From an uncultured OM182 clade bacterium (GTDB lineage Bacteria > Pseudomonadota > Gammaproteobacteria > Pseudomonadales > Azotimanducaceae), in contig CACFLG010000004.1 of the NCBI GenBank assembly GCA_902567095.1, positions 1 to 64,000 on the forward strand: a DNA stretch of 64,000 nt, written 5' to 3'. The notes under the pieces are model-generated. The model saw only the letters and a program-made list of their open reading frames with translations, was not told the origin of the DNA and did not search any database. This document shows positions 9,421 through 20,321 of this stretch, piece after piece (position 1 is the stretch's first letter; every line of letters starts with the position of its first letter). Made by a program: the position numbers and the translations under genes.

Positions 9421-10441
9421 AACTCTCACAACCGAAAACGATTGGTTCGAGGACGGCACTATGCTCCTTAAGAATTTTTTTAGACTGTCTTAAGACCAAA
9501 AACTGACCAGTAAAAAAATCTTTATAGCTCTCAGTTAAAACATCAAAAAGAAGCTGGTTTAGCTCCTGAATCTCAAACAAGAATTCACTCGATCCTCGGC
9601 TTGCAATATTTATTTCGTTCAAAGACGCTTTAGTAAAATACGCTTCTACTAAATTTCTTAAAATAATCCCTTTGTTCGTAACTACACCACCCCGGCAAAA
9701 TCCCTCCCTACGGTGCTCTTCCTGAATTAAAACGGTCAACTTTTGAAGATAGTAGTTAACCCTTAGAAGTTGACGCATATATTCAGCAAGAGGCGCGGAC
9801 CTCAATACCGAAAGATTATCTTCCAGCTCTAGATCCTCGAAGTGGTAAATCCCCTCTAACCAATTCTCAGATCTCTTACGGATGTAGTTCAATGCGAGAA
9901 TGCCTTCGCTATCGAAAAAAAGACCTCCGACCGACGACGACCACATCTCCTTAAATTCTGGACCGCCTAGTGTGGCGCGAGCTATGGTTAGCGGGAGATC
10001 ACCCTTTTTTTTTAATATAGATTCTCGGATTTTTTCTTTTAAGAGCTGATCATTTGGTCCTAGTCGATCTAAGCATTCTTGAGCTAAGTTAAGGAATAAA
10101 AGCTCGTTAATTAATTTCTGCGACTCAAGAGCGACTTTTCCGAGTGCAGAGTTTCGCTGAGCTATTATTAGCTGAAGTTTACACGGTTGAAGTGCTAAAA
10201 AATCTAAAAGATTAATCGAAGTCACTGAATTTTTTTGATTTGCAACAATTTGCCGAGGGAAAGAACTAGGAGGAAGGTTTCTGGGCTTCTGGATAGTCTC
10301 GCCGAGCAAGTTTTCCAAACGCTCAACATAAGTATCAAAGTAACTTTTTTTTGAGCATCCTATTAGATTTGCTAAGGATAAGAAGAAAAAACAAAAAAAA
10401 AGAAATTTCTTTCCCCACGCAATCATCGCTTTCTTACTCAC
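9410..10441 (-). CDS. DUF3080-like lipoprotein
   Basis: Lipobox ...LANLIGCSKKS; SINLLDFLALQPCKLQLIIAQRNSALGKV resembles DUF3080 proteins. Confidence 0.6.
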   Translation of the reverse strand: MSKKAMIAWGKKFLFFCFFFLSLANLIGCSKKSYFDTYVERLENLLGETIQKPRNLPPSSFPRQIVANQKNSVTSINLLDFLALQPCKLQLIIAQRNSALGKVALESQKLINELLFLNLAQECLDRLGPNDQLLKEKIRESILKKKGDLPLTIARATLGGPEFKEMWSSSVGGLFFDSEGILALNYIRKRSENWLEGIYHFEDLELEDNLSVLRSAPLAEYMRQLLRVNYYLQKLTVLIQEEHRREGFCRGGVVTNKGIILRNLVEAYFTKASLNEINIASRGSSEFLFEIQELNQLLFDVLTESYKDFFTGQFLVLRQSKKILKEHSAVLEPIVFGCESSIS

Positions 10442-11048
10442 CGAGAAGATGCATCTAAATCAATTCTTTTGGAATCTAAAATCAGGGTCTTACAGGGCCC
10501 GAATGTTCTTCGATGAATTGGCGAGAGCCCATATTCGGCCAGCGCTTCTTTGTGAAACTTTGTAGGATACCCTTTATTTTTCTCAAACCCGTATTGAGGA
10601 TAGATCTTAGCAAGTTTTTTCATCTCAATATCTCTTGCGCATTTTGCTAAGATAGATGCCGCCATGATCTCTTGAATCGTGTTGTCGCCCCCTATCACAC
10701 ACTCAGTGGAACATTCGATGTCAGGGGCAAAACGTCCATCTACAAACGCTTTATCGACCTTCACAGACAATAACTCAAAAGCTCGACCCATTGCCATCAG
10801 ACTTGCAACGTGGATATTATACTTATCTATTTCGTCTGGAAGACAAAAAGCTATGCCAAAGCTAATGGCTTTTTTTTTATCTCCTCGCTCAAATCGATCC
10901 TCTTCCGTTCGGATAACTTTTTTGAATCTCGCAATCCGTCGATAGCATTACTACCATCCAAAACAACCGCTGCAGCGCACACACTCCCCGCCAACGGTCC
11001 TCTGCCCGCTTCATCTATTCCAGCTATCATCTTTCTTTTTGATATCAC
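10438..11048 (-). CDS. rnhB: Ribonuclease HII, interrupted by a frameshift at an A9G tract
   Basis: Upstream frame: [52 protein letters not shown]. Downstream frame (-1): [34 protein letters not shown]...[14 protein letters not shown]...[36 protein letters not shown]. Joined, they form a full RnhB. Confidence 0.85.
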
Positions 11049-11050
11049 GG

Positions 11051-12226
11051 TCAGTTTTCTTTACAAAATTTTAGGATAGCCTGCGAGGCCTCATCGCCGC
11101 TGACTCCAGAACCACAGAGCTCAGAATGAAGTTCGTGATACCTTAAAAATAACGCATTTTGCTCAGTACTTCCAAGGAAATGCTTTATCGCTTTTGCCAT
11201 TTTTTTAGGTTTAGCTTTATCTTGAATGAACTCAGGCACTATTTTTTCACCGGCCAATATATTGGGGAGAGCGAATAAATTAGTCCTGACAAGTTTTGAA
11301 ACAAGAAGGTGCGTAAGTTTTCCTAATCGATATGACATCACCATAGGTTTTCGTAAAAGCATTGCCTCTAAAGTCGCCGTGCCAGAATTTACCAAGACCG
11401 CATCGGACGCTGACATTACTTTTTTGGAATTCCCTCTAAAAAGCCGAACTTTACCCTGAAGTTCAGGAAAGTCTCCTAACATCGAAAACAACTGTTGATA
11501 CCTTTTTGGATTCGCTGCAGGGATTAAAAACTTATCTACGTGTTCGCGCAATTCTATGGCAGTTTCCAAGAAATCTCTCCCAGACATGGCAACTTCGCTT
11601 CTTCGACTGCCGGGCAAGATAGCCACTACCTTTTTGTCAGGACTGATTTTGAGTTCTCTTCGAGCGTCTGTTTTTAGCGCTTCATAATCAATATTCAAAT
11701 ATTCCGATGCAACCGGATGACCGACAAATTCAGCTTTTACTGAATTTTCCTTAAAAACTAACGCTTCAAATGGATAAAGGGTAAGCACCAAATCTACACG
11801 TCGAGCGATTTTTTTTACTCTACCTTTTCTCCAAGCCCAAATTGACGGCGAAACATATTGAATGGTTTTTATACCTTTTTTCTTTAAAAAACCTGCCAAC
11901 ATTAGGTTAAAAAAATTCGAGTCGATGCCCACGAAACAGCTTGGTCGCTTATTAATAATTTCTCTTCGAAGCTTTAGCATCAGTTTTATTAACGCCGGCA
12001 ATCGTAGAATAGGATCGAAAAATCCGTTCACGGAGAGTGTCTCTATGTCATAGCTATCGGGAAAACCTTCAGCTAACATCAAAGATCCTCCGACCCCAAC
12101 GAACTTAGCATCTGGCTCTAAGCTCTTAATCTGATGAATAAGCGATGCACCTAACTGATCACCGGAGGCTTCTCCTGCAACGATTGCGATAGTTAATGGA
12201 GACGAGCGCATTTCAGCCAAAGTCAC
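11051..12226 (-). CDS. lpxB: Lipid-A-disaccharide synthase
   Basis: [63 protein letters not shown] 12226 or ATG 12211 start. Confidence 0.95.
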   Translation of the reverse strand: MTLAEMRSSPLTIAIVAGEASGDQLGASLIHQIKSLEPDAKFVGVGGSLMLAEGFPDSYDIETLSVNGFFDPILRLPALIKLMLKLRREIINKRPSCFVGIDSNFFNLMLAGFLKKKGIKTIQYVSPSIWAWRKGRVKKIARRVDLVLTLYPFEALVFKENSVKAEFVGHPVASEYLNIDYEALKTDARRELKISPDKKVVAILPGSRRSEVAMSGRDFLETAIELREHVDKFLIPAANPKRYQQLFSMLGDFPELQGKVRLFRGNSKKVMSASDAVLVNSGTATLEAMLLRKPMVMSYRLGKLTHLLVSKLVRTNLFALPNILAGEKIVPEFIQDKAKPKKMAKAIKHFLGSTEQNALFLRYHELHSELCGSGVSGDEASQAILKFCKEN

Positions 12227-12672
12227 TTAACCTTCTGTTCCGCACAGGTAAGAAAAGTGGAACAAACCAATTTCTGATCTACAAATGCCTTACCAAAAGC
12301 CTTCATCCAGTGATTTCTGAGATTGCTTATCTCTACTTCTAAATAAATCTGATCACCCGGAACAACGGATCTCTTGAATTTTGTTTTATCTGTTCCTGCC
12401 AAGTAATAAATATAACCGTCCTCTAGAGTTCGATTCCGACTCCGAAAGGCCAGTATTCCCGCAGCCTGAGCAAGTGCTTCAACTATCAAAACCCCTGGAA
12501 AAACTGGCTGTGAGGGGAAATGGCCAAGAAATATTGGCTCATTGATAGTAACGTTCTTAAGGCAGACAATTTTCTTGTCGGGCTCAAATTCCTTAACCCT
12601 GTCGACCAATAGAAAAGGATACCGGTGGGGCAGATAATTCTGAATCTCAATTACTTCCATCCCGTGACTCAT
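12223..12672 (-). CDS. fabZ: 3-hydroxyacyl-ACP dehydratase
   Basis: IQNYLPHRYPFLLVDRV, NEPIFLGHFPSQPVFPGVLIVEALAQAAGIL. Confidence 0.96.
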   Translation of the reverse strand: MSHGMEVIEIQNYLPHRYPFLLVDRVKEFEPDKKIVCLKNVTINEPIFLGHFPSQPVFPGVLIVEALAQAAGILAFRSRNRTLEDGYIYYLAGTDKTKFKRSVVPGDQIYLEVEISNLRNHWMKAFGKAFVDQKLVCSTFLTCAEQKVK

Positions 12673-13691
12673 TCCGAACTTCCAGTTTCTTTTTCAATCT
12701 TTCGGAGACGTTTAGACATTTCATACAACTTTGTCTGAGTGATGGCATTTCTTTTCCAATCCCCTCCACGCATCATTATCGAACCAGACGAATACCTTCC
12801 CTTTTCTTTTATAGACCGGTTAACAAGGGACATGCCCGTGATCTCAACTTGATCAGCTATCTCAATATTATCTACGATTCCTACGCCGCCGCCGATAAGG
12901 CAATATTCTCCAATTTTTGTGCTACCAGAAATGCCGGTACAACCGGATATCACAGTGTGTTTCCCTATCTTCACACCATGAGCAATTTGAACCTGATTAT
13001 CGATCTTGCACCCAGCTCCTATAACAGTATTGTCTAGCGCTCCCCTGTCAATGGTTGTGCAAGCTCCAATCTCGACTTGGTCGCCTATTATCACGCTATA
13101 TATCTGTGGGATCTTTAAAAAACTTCTGCTATCTTCATCATATTCGTACCCAAATCCGTCTGAACCAATAACGCTGTTCGCGTGAAAAATGCAATCCTCA
13201 CCGATCATTACATCATGATAAATTGCGACGTTTGGGTATAGCCTCGTCCTGTTCCCAATCCTCACTCCCTCACCGATCGTGCAGCCAGAGCCGATAATAA
13301 CTTCGTCACCTATTGAAGCTCCTGATCCAATATTAACATTTGGTTCTATTGCTACGTTTTTCCCAATCACTGCTCCATCATTAATTGTTGCTGACAAAGA
13401 GATGAACGGCATTTTTATTGGTTTTGGATCAAAGAGATTAGCGATTAAAGCCCATGAGGCGCGGGGATTTGGAGATATGATGGCCGGACCATCTATCAAA
13501 TCTTTGTCTTCTTTTTTTAACACGAATGCCCCTGCTTCGCTAGAAACCAAAGATTCTCGATGGGATCTACTGAAAAGAAAAGCTAGATCGTCGGGCCCTG
13601 CTTTCTCCAAGCTCGCAAGACCGGATATTTCTTTATCAACATTGCCTATGGTTTGTAATTCAAAAGAATCAGCAATATCCTTAAGCTTCAC
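12669..13691 (-). CDS. lpxD: UDP-3-O-acylglucosamine N-acyltransferase
   Basis: Hexapeptide left-handed beta-helix repeats, SVIGSDGFGYEYDE, and the QIAHGVKIGKHTVISGCTGISGSTKIG block. Confidence 0.95.
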   Translation of the reverse strand: MKLKDIADSFELQTIGNVDKEISGLASLEKAGPDDLAFLFSRSHRESLVSSEAGAFVLKKEDKDLIDGPAIISPNPRASWALIANLFDPKPIKMPFISLSATINDGAVIGKNVAIEPNVNIGSGASIGDEVIIGSGCTIGEGVRIGNRTRLYPNVAIYHDVMIGEDCIFHANSVIGSDGFGYEYDEDSRSFLKIPQIYSVIIGDQVEIGACTTIDRGALDNTVIGAGCKIDNQVQIAHGVKIGKHTVISGCTGISGSTKIGEYCLIGGGVGIVDNIEIADQVEITGMSLVNRSIKEKGRYSSGSIMMRGGDWKRNAITQTKLYEMSKRLRKIEKETGSSE

Positions 13692-13699
13692 AATTTCAA

Positions 13700-14233
13700 T
13701 TACTGCTCAAGTGAATTCATTTTTTCTGTGAGCTTGGAAGTCACATCGTAGAGCTCGTGACGATACAAGGTATTTTCTCGCCGTAGAATTAAATCGTACT
13801 TGTCACTTAAGACCAGCGCCTCTATCGCTTCTTGAGCTCTGGGCCCTAAAGATTGAATTACTCTCTCAATTTGCTCTGTTTTAAGTCTATTCAATTGCTG
13901 AAAAACTTGAGCAAGCTCGCTTCTCTTCTGAGTGATTTCATTGAGCAAGGATTGAAATTCCTGCTCGCTCATAAGTTCAGTGTCTTTCTTAAGTTTCTCT
14001 AAAAGAGCTGTAATTTCTGTTTGTCTTTCCTTTAACGCTTCATCCTGTTCAGAAAAATTCGCGTTAATTTGTTCCACCAGTTTTTTCCCTGACTCAGACT
14101 GAAGAATCGCCTGCTGAACGTTTGCAACCCCAATTTTTGTTTCAGAGTGCGCTGTGGTAGCTCCAAGTGCCGCAAGAACGCCAAAGACTGCAGTTAAAAT
14201 ATATTTTCTACTTCGCAAAACTTTTCTCCTCAA
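13700..14233 (-). CDS. skp: OmpH/Skp periplasmic chaperone
   Basis: Signal peptide, TKIGVANVQQAILQSESGKK, coiled coil, position between bamA and lpxD. Confidence 0.88.
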   Translation of the reverse strand: MRRKVLRSRKYILTAVFGVLAALGATTAHSETKIGVANVQQAILQSESGKKLVEQINANFSEQDEALKERQTEITALLEKLKKDTELMSEQEFQSLLNEITQKRSELAQVFQQLNRLKTEQIERVIQSLGPRAQEAIEALVLSDKYDLILRRENTLYRHELYDVTSKLTEKMNSLEQ

Positions 14234-14380
14234 TCATGATGGATTTAACTGTTCTCTGTTGAAGAATCTAGCAGAGTCATACTCCGGGTCGGAATGTTTA
14301 CATATCCCAAAGACCTATTCAACGGTTATTTCTGCCATCTAAAGGCCAAAAAGATTCAAACGTTATCAAGAAAATAGTGT

Positions 14381-16729
14381 TTAGAAGCTCTTTCCAAGTT
14401 CAAATTGAAAACTTTCTTTCTCATCACCCTCTTTTTCATTTATCGGGAAAGAAAGAGAAAAGCTAAGGGGTGCGAATCCAGTTATCCAGGTAAAAGCGAT
14501 CCCGGCGCTGTATCGAAGCTCCCCTTCATCAATATCTAAACAATAGACACTGACTTGAGGACAATTGGTGTTAAAGACATTCCCTGCGTCAAAAAACAAC
14601 ACCGAGCGCATCTGCGTTTGATCATCAACAAACGGCAATGGAAACAGTATCTCAGCGCTCATTTCTATTAGCACGTTGCCTCCAATTGGGTCCGGGTCAT
14701 TAAATCTATCTTGCGGCGAGGGAGTAGACCTCGGACCCAACGAGTTGCCATCAAATCCCCGAACCGAACCCATGCCGCCAGCAAAAAAATGCTTATAGAA
14801 CGGAAAAGTCTGAGTATCTCCGTAAGTTCCCCCGTACCCCAAGTCTGTTCTTAACCTTAAAACAAAAGGATCAAATAAAGGGAAAAAAATCTGGCCATTA
14901 TAATTAATGCGATAAAACTCTAGTTCACTGCCGGGAATAGTCATATCGAAAGAAATTGATTGAGATCGACCGCCTGTGGGCAGCAATCCACGATTCAGGG
15001 CTGACATTCTGTAAGATGCTTGCAAAGTTATCAGATTAAACTCACTACCTTCTCGATCTAAAAATTCAGAAATTTCTCTAGCTGGGATAATTCCTTCCTC
15101 AATCTGAGTGTTCTCAAATCCTATATTGAAATTGATCCTAGATATTTCTGAAATCGGGTATCCAAAACTTACATTCGCTCCAATACTGTCAGTCGAGAAA
15201 CTGGCAACATTAAAATCCTCAAAGTCACTTTTTCTATATGATATCGAATAACCGCGACTTACCCCATCCACCGTAAAATAGGGGTCAAAGAACGACAGGC
15301 TCAGAGAAGTTTGAAAATCACTCCTATTCACTCCAATATTTATGCTATTTCCAGTTCCAAACACGTTAGATTCTTGGTAACCGAGCCCAAGTATCAAACC
15401 TCTATTTTCTGCGTACCCAACAGTGGCGGATATCGATCCAGAAGGTTGCTCTTCCACGGTAAAATTAACATCGATTTGATCTTCCATCCCAAGTACCGCG
15501 GGAGTCTCAACGTTAACTTCTTTAAAAAAACCCAACCGCTGTAATCTTATTTTTGACCCTTCTATCATTGCAGTGGAAGCCCAACCATTCTCCATTTGCC
15601 TCATTTCCCTGCGAAGAACATGATCTTGGGTTACGGTATTTCCGCTGAAGTTGACTCGCCTTACATAGGCGCGCTTACCAGCATCAACAAAGTACTTTAT
15701 GGTTACGGAGTTGTCTTCCTCGTCCTGAACTGGCTCGCCTTTTGCAGATGCAAAGGTATACCCGGCATTCCCCAGAGCGGCTTCAATTCGCTCCTCGCTG
15801 GACGTCATTAAGCGCCGAGAGAAAACTTTGTCCTCTGCTCCCAAAATAAGAGCGCGAATGCTACTCTCTGGTATATCTCGAAGCTCTCCAGCTATCTCAA
15901 CCCCTGAGACACTGTAGACTTCTCCCTCTTCGAGATTAATTGTAATATAAACGTCCTCCATATTCGGTGCTACGGAAACCTGAGTCGAATCAATTCGAAA
16001 GTCTAGGTAGCCCCTATCCAAATAAAAAGATTCCAACGCCTCAATATCGCTTTGGAACTTTTCTCGAGAGTACTGATCATCTTTGGAAAAAAAGGCAAAA
16101 AACTTGGGGATTCGTAACTCTAAAAGATCGAGCAGTTCCTCATCTGGAAACGCTACATTCCCTATTATGTTAATATGTTTGAGACCAGAGACGCTGCCCT
16201 CATATATATCTACTTTTATGGCAACACGATTCCTTGTAAGTTCTTCTACCGTTGCCTCTACTGAAGCGTCATATCGCCCTTGCGATACGTATTGTCTTTC
16301 TAGGTCAGACGCAATTTGATCAAGTGTGACCTTTTTAAATATCTGTCCCTCGGACAGGCCAGATCCTTGAAGCCCCTCTAGTAAAGCCTCTGTTTTAATA
16401 GCTTTGTTTCCTTCAAATTCTATGGAATCAATAGAGGGTCGTTCTTTTAATACAACTACTAAAACATTACCGTCTCTCCCGATTTGAACATCGTCAAAAG
16501 ATTCGGTTTTAAAAATTGACCGAGCGATACCCTGCAACTCCAAAGCACCAACGTTGTCTCCGATACTATAGGATATAGCTCCAAACACTGTGCCGGCAGA
16601 GACCCTTTGCAATCCCTCAAGCCGTATATCAGAGATAATGAAGCCACTGGCCGAGTTATTCCAAAAGAGGAACACCATTACGAAACAGATTCTCTTTAGA
16701 GCCTTTTTTACAAGAAATAGTTTACTCAA
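14381..16729 (-). CDS. bamA: Outer-membrane assembly factor BamA
   Basis: POTRA repeats and C-terminal barrel; ends in aromatic F (FQFELGKSF); GGMGSVRGFDGNSLGPRS motif. Confidence 0.96.
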   Translation of the reverse strand: MSKLFLVKKALKRICFVMVFLFWNNSASGFIISDIRLEGLQRVSAGTVFGAISYSIGDNVGALELQGIARSIFKTESFDDVQIGRDGNVLVVVLKERPSIDSIEFEGNKAIKTEALLEGLQGSGLSEGQIFKKVTLDQIASDLERQYVSQGRYDASVEATVEELTRNRVAIKVDIYEGSVSGLKHINIIGNVAFPDEELLDLLELRIPKFFAFFSKDDQYSREKFQSDIEALESFYLDRGYLDFRIDSTQVSVAPNMEDVYITINLEEGEVYSVSGVEIAGELRDIPESSIRALILGAEDKVFSRRLMTSSEERIEAALGNAGYTFASAKGEPVQDEEDNSVTIKYFVDAGKRAYVRRVNFSGNTVTQDHVLRREMRQMENGWASTAMIEGSKIRLQRLGFFKEVNVETPAVLGMEDQIDVNFTVEEQPSGSISATVGYAENRGLILGLGYQESNVFGTGNSINIGVNRSDFQTSLSLSFFDPYFTVDGVSRGYSISYRKSDFEDFNVASFSTDSIGANVSFGYPISEISRINFNIGFENTQIEEGIIPAREISEFLDREGSEFNLITLQASYRMSALNRGLLPTGGRSQSISFDMTIPGSELEFYRINYNGQIFFPLFDPFVLRLRTDLGYGGTYGDTQTFPFYKHFFAGGMGSVRGFDGNSLGPRSTPSPQDRFNDPDPIGGNVLIEMSAEILFPLPFVDDQTQMRSVLFFDAGNVFNTNCPQVSVYCLDIDEGELRYSAGIAFTWITGFAPLSFSLSFPINEKEGDEKESFQFELGKSF

Positions 16730-16730
16730 C

Positions 16731-18134
16731 TTAACCTAAAAACCTCTGAATGTCGTTGTACATTGCGAGCATCATTATACCTAAAAGTATAAATATCCCT
16801 ATCTGAGCAGCAAAATTTTGGACGTTATCTGGTAGCGGTTTGCCCCTAAAAACTTCAATTATATAGTAACAAATATGACCGCCATCTAGCATCGGGATAG
16901 GGAGCAAATTTATAACACCGAGCGAAATACTTAGCAAAGCAATAAAGCTTATGAAACTCAAAACACCAGCTTCAAGCGTATCATTAGCAATCTCCCCTAC
17001 GTGAAGCGGACCGCTCAGATTCTTGACAGAGATATCTCCTTGGAGCATTTTTCTAAGGCTATTTAATGTGAAATTAATAAAGGCCAAAGTCTGTTCAATT
17101 GCTTTTAAAAACGCCTCTCCCATCGAATACTTTCGAGAAACCAATCTCTCTTGCGGCCACTCGATAATCGGAGAAGCACCTATAAAGCCTATTGGCATAT
17201 CTTCACTTTTTAGTTTTGGGACGAGAATTAACGTTTTCGAGATCCCGTTTCTATCAATTTCCAGACTCAAACTAGTCTCTGGATTAGCTTGAATTATAGA
17301 CACGAACTGTTGCCATTTATGGATAGGTTCTTTGTCCACTTTTCTAATCTGGTCCCCAATTCTTAAACCAGAAGCTTTTGCTCTTCCATCATCGCTGAGC
17401 CCACCTATTTTTGCCGATTGTGTAGGCGTGCTTAATATCAAGCCAAGCGCAGAGATAGGGTTAGGATCATCCGATTTTGATAAGAAGTTAGAAATAGGAA
17501 CACGATACTGGGATAGAGCAATATTATCTTTTTCTCGGACGGTGAACACAATTTCACCGGTTTCTCCCATCCGTTTTAGCAGTTGGATTCTGACATCTCT
17601 CCAAGTCCTTGTTTCGTTATAATCAACTCGCACTATTTCCTGATTTTGTTTTAAACCCGATTTTGCCGCGATAGATTCTGAATCAATCCCTCCCAAAACA
17701 GGCGAGTAACCCACGCCCTCCCCTGCAATGAATATCGACCAATAGCAGATAATAGCTAATAAAAAATTGGCGATAGGCCCTGCCGCTGCGATGGCGATTC
17801 GCTGCCAAGGTCCTTTGTGGTTAAAACAGGTACTCGAAAATTCAGAGGGCACCTTCTGTTCTCGGTCGTCAAGAAATTTGACGTAACCACCCAATGGAAT
17901 TGCCGATAAAACAAATTCTGTTGGGGGAAACTCGGGTTCATTTTGTGTCGAGGGTATCGGAGGCTTAGCCTTTCGGAGCGACTTGCTATAAAAAGGTGCC
18001 CCGAAACCGAGGCTAAATCTTAAAACATGCACCCCGAAGAAACGAGCCGCCATGTAATGGCCAAGTTCATGCACGGTAACAATGATTGAAAAAGTTACTA
18101 TAAGAGCAAATACGAATTGAATAAACTCACTCAC
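16731..18134 (-). CDS. rseP: Site-2 protease RseP
   Basis: VHELGHYMAARFFG (HExxH), PDZ domains, LLPIPMLDGGHICYY. Confidence 0.96.
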   Translation of the reverse strand: MSEFIQFVFALIVTFSIIVTVHELGHYMAARFFGVHVLRFSLGFGAPFYSKSLRKAKPPIPSTQNEPEFPPTEFVLSAIPLGGYVKFLDDREQKVPSEFSSTCFNHKGPWQRIAIAAAGPIANFLLAIICYWSIFIAGEGVGYSPVLGGIDSESIAAKSGLKQNQEIVRVDYNETRTWRDVRIQLLKRMGETGEIVFTVREKDNIALSQYRVPISNFLSKSDDPNPISALGLILSTPTQSAKIGGLSDDGRAKASGLRIGDQIRKVDKEPIHKWQQFVSIIQANPETSLSLEIDRNGISKTLILVPKLKSEDMPIGFIGASPIIEWPQERLVSRKYSMGEAFLKAIEQTLAFINFTLNSLRKMLQGDISVKNLSGPLHVGEIANDTLEAGVLSFISFIALLSISLGVINLLPIPMLDGGHICYYIIEVFRGKPLPDNVQNFAAQIGIFILLGIMMLAMYNDIQRFLG

Positions 18135-18157
18135 TTGGTGAATCCCAAAAACAAAAC

Positions 18158-19000
18158 TCAGAAAGGTAAGACATAAAGTTTGCTCAATGCGACAACCACT
18201 GAAAAAACCGGACTAGCAGATAATAAGCTATCAACTCGATCAAGAAAACCTCCGTGCCCTGGGAGCAGGCTTCCTGAATCTTTGAAACCCCTAGCACGTT
18301 TAAACATGCTAAGAGTCAGATCTCCAAGAACGGAAATTATGGAAACAAAAAGGGCCAAACAGAAAAAAAAATAAAAATGCCAACCCAGCAACCGAATCTC
18401 GTCGAACATCTGAAATAAGAGCACACTTAAGAGAGAAACTATAAGAGCGCCTCCAATAACGCCCGACCAAGTTTTCCCGGGACTGACATGCGCACAAAGC
18501 TTGGCACCCCCTATGGCTTTCCCAATAAAAAATGCACCAATATCTGCTCCCCAAATAAAAACGAGAAGAATGAGGATTAACGTATCGGCATTTTGGTGGC
18601 TTTTTAACCCAATAAACGCGAAAAAACTTGGAAGCAATACAATTATTCCTATGATCAATACAGGGAGCGGTGCGGACCAGAACCCGCAAAATTTGGGATA
18701 GAACATTACTAGAAATAGAGCGACTCCCCACCAAACGAGTCCTATAGAAATTATCCAAAAAGCAGAGATTTTTAAGAGTAGAGATAGTAATACCAAACCT
18801 GCCAGAAAAACTGGGTATAAGAGCGCCCGGAAAGATGAAAGTCCAGCAAGGTTTCCCCACTCCCAGGCGCAGATCCCAAAGACAGCGCAAATGAACGCGT
18901 AGAAAAATTCGTCTGACAAGAAAAATAAACAACAGACTGCGACTAATGCACTAACGAAACCAGTTACGATCCTAGCTTGGAGTTCCGAATAATTTCTCAA
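18158..19000 (-). CDS. cdsA: Phosphatidate cytidylyltransferase
   Basis: Multi-TM; CdsA signature SVLGDLTLSMFKRARGFKDSGSLLPGHGGFLDRVDSLL; TTG start overlaps the frr stop. Confidence 0.95.
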   Translation of the reverse strand: MRNYSELQARIVTGFVSALVAVCCLFFLSDEFFYAFICAVFGICAWEWGNLAGLSSFRALLYPVFLAGLVLLSLLLKISAFWIISIGLVWWGVALFLVMFYPKFCGFWSAPLPVLIIGIIVLLPSFFAFIGLKSHQNADTLILILLVFIWGADIGAFFIGKAIGGAKLCAHVSPGKTWSGVIGGALIVSLLSVLLFQMFDEIRLLGWHFYFFFCLALFVSIISVLGDLTLSMFKRARGFKDSGSLLPGHGGFLDRVDSLLSASPVFSVVVALSKLYVLPF

Positions 19001-19554
19001 AATTCCATTAGATCAGCTTCTTTGGCAATTAACGCGACCTCTACCTTTTTTATCATTCCATCCGTGAGTTTCTGAATAGCCTCTTCCCCACGACGCTGCT
19101 CATCCTCAGTAATTTCTTTCTCTTTCAGAAAGTCTTTTAAGTCTCCGTTTGCATCTCGTCGAATGTTGCGAACTGCTATCCGAGCATTCTCAGCTTCTGA
19201 TTTAGCAATACGAGCTAGATCCCGTCTGTTTTCTTCTGTAAGGGGAGGCATAGGAAGCCGAATAGAGTCTGAAGAGCTGCTCGGATTAAGCCCTAGATCA
19301 GACTTTAGGATAGCTTTTTCTATCTCAGGAATTAATTGTTTTTCCCAGGGCGAGATAATCAAGCTCCTGGTTTCCTCAACTGAAATATTAGCAAGTTGAT
19401 TAATAGGCGTATCTACACCGAAATATGAAATAATGACACCATCTAACAGGCTTGGATGCGCTCGCCCGGTCCGAATTTTCGCAAACGCAACTTCAAGTGA
19501 ATTAAGTGACTTTTCCATTCGCTTTTCAGCGTCATCTATAACGTCTTTAATCAT
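18997..19554 (-). CDS. frr: Ribosome recycling factor
   Basis: [53 protein letters not shown]. Confidence 0.97.
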   Translation of the reverse strand: MIKDVIDDAEKRMEKSLNSLEVAFAKIRTGRAHPSLLDGVIISYFGVDTPINQLANISVEETRSLIISPWEKQLIPEIEKAILKSDLGLNPSSSSDSIRLPMPPLTEENRRDLARIAKSEAENARIAVRNIRRDANGDLKDFLKEKEITEDEQRRGEEAIQKLTDGMIKKVEVALIAKEADLMEF

Positions 19555-20303
19555 TCAAATTTTTTATTAACCTCTGAGATTTGGGACACAAGAGTTCCCC
19601 CTTCACCTAAAATTACCGCATTTCTCAATGCCCCACTTTCTTGCATGGCAAAGACCCGAAGTGGCATCTGATGATCTCTCGCAAGGCATATCGCAGTGAG
19701 ATCCATCACTCCTAATTGCTTCTCCAAGACTTCATCATATGATAACGCTTCATATTTTACTGCTGTCGGATCTTTTAAAGGATCAGCGGAATATACGCCA
19801 TCAACACGAGTCGCTTTAAGCACCATATCAGCATCTATCTCTATACCCCTGACGCAAGCTGCAGAATCGGTAGTAAAAAAAGGGTTTCCTGTTCCAGCTG
19901 AGAAAATAACAACATTCCCCGCCTCTAAATGGCGTATTGCCATTCTTCTGTCATAGTGCTCTACAACACCGCTCATAGGGATCGCCGACATTACGTTTGT
20001 CTGAATATTTGCCCTTTCCAGAGCATCTCTCATTGCTAAAGCATTCATTACAGTAGCTAGCATACCCATGTGATCGCCAGTGACCCTATCAAGGCCAGCA
20101 GCATTCAAGGTTGCTCCCCTAAAAAGATTCCCTCCTCCTATAACCATACCAACTTCTACGCCGATCCCAACCAGCTGACCAATCTCGAGAGCTGTTCGAT
20201 CTAAAACGCTGGGGTCAATACCGAGCCCACCGGCTCCAAGCGCTTCGCCCGATAGTTTTAAGAGAATTCTTCCGTATTTGGGAGTAGGTTTCTTGGGGCG
20301 CAT
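19551..20303 (-). CDS. pyrH: UMP kinase
   Basis: [47 protein letters not shown]. Confidence 0.97.
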   Translation of the reverse strand: MRPKKPTPKYGRILLKLSGEALGAGGLGIDPSVLDRTALEIGQLVGIGVEVGMVIGGGNLFRGATLNAAGLDRVTGDHMGMLATVMNALAMRDALERANIQTNVMSAIPMSGVVEHYDRRMAIRHLEAGNVVIFSAGTGNPFFTTDSAACVRGIEIDADMVLKATRVDGVYSADPLKDPTAVKYEALSYDEVLEKQLGVMDLTAICLARDHQMPLRVFAMQESGALRNAVILGEGGTLVSQISEVNKKFE

Positions 20304-20321
20304 CTTTCGACCTTAGTTTAT

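Noticed and set aside
18309-18932. 207-aa alternate-frame ORF within cdsA
   Set aside because: Same-strand shifted frame of a well-supported CdsA; no domain signature.
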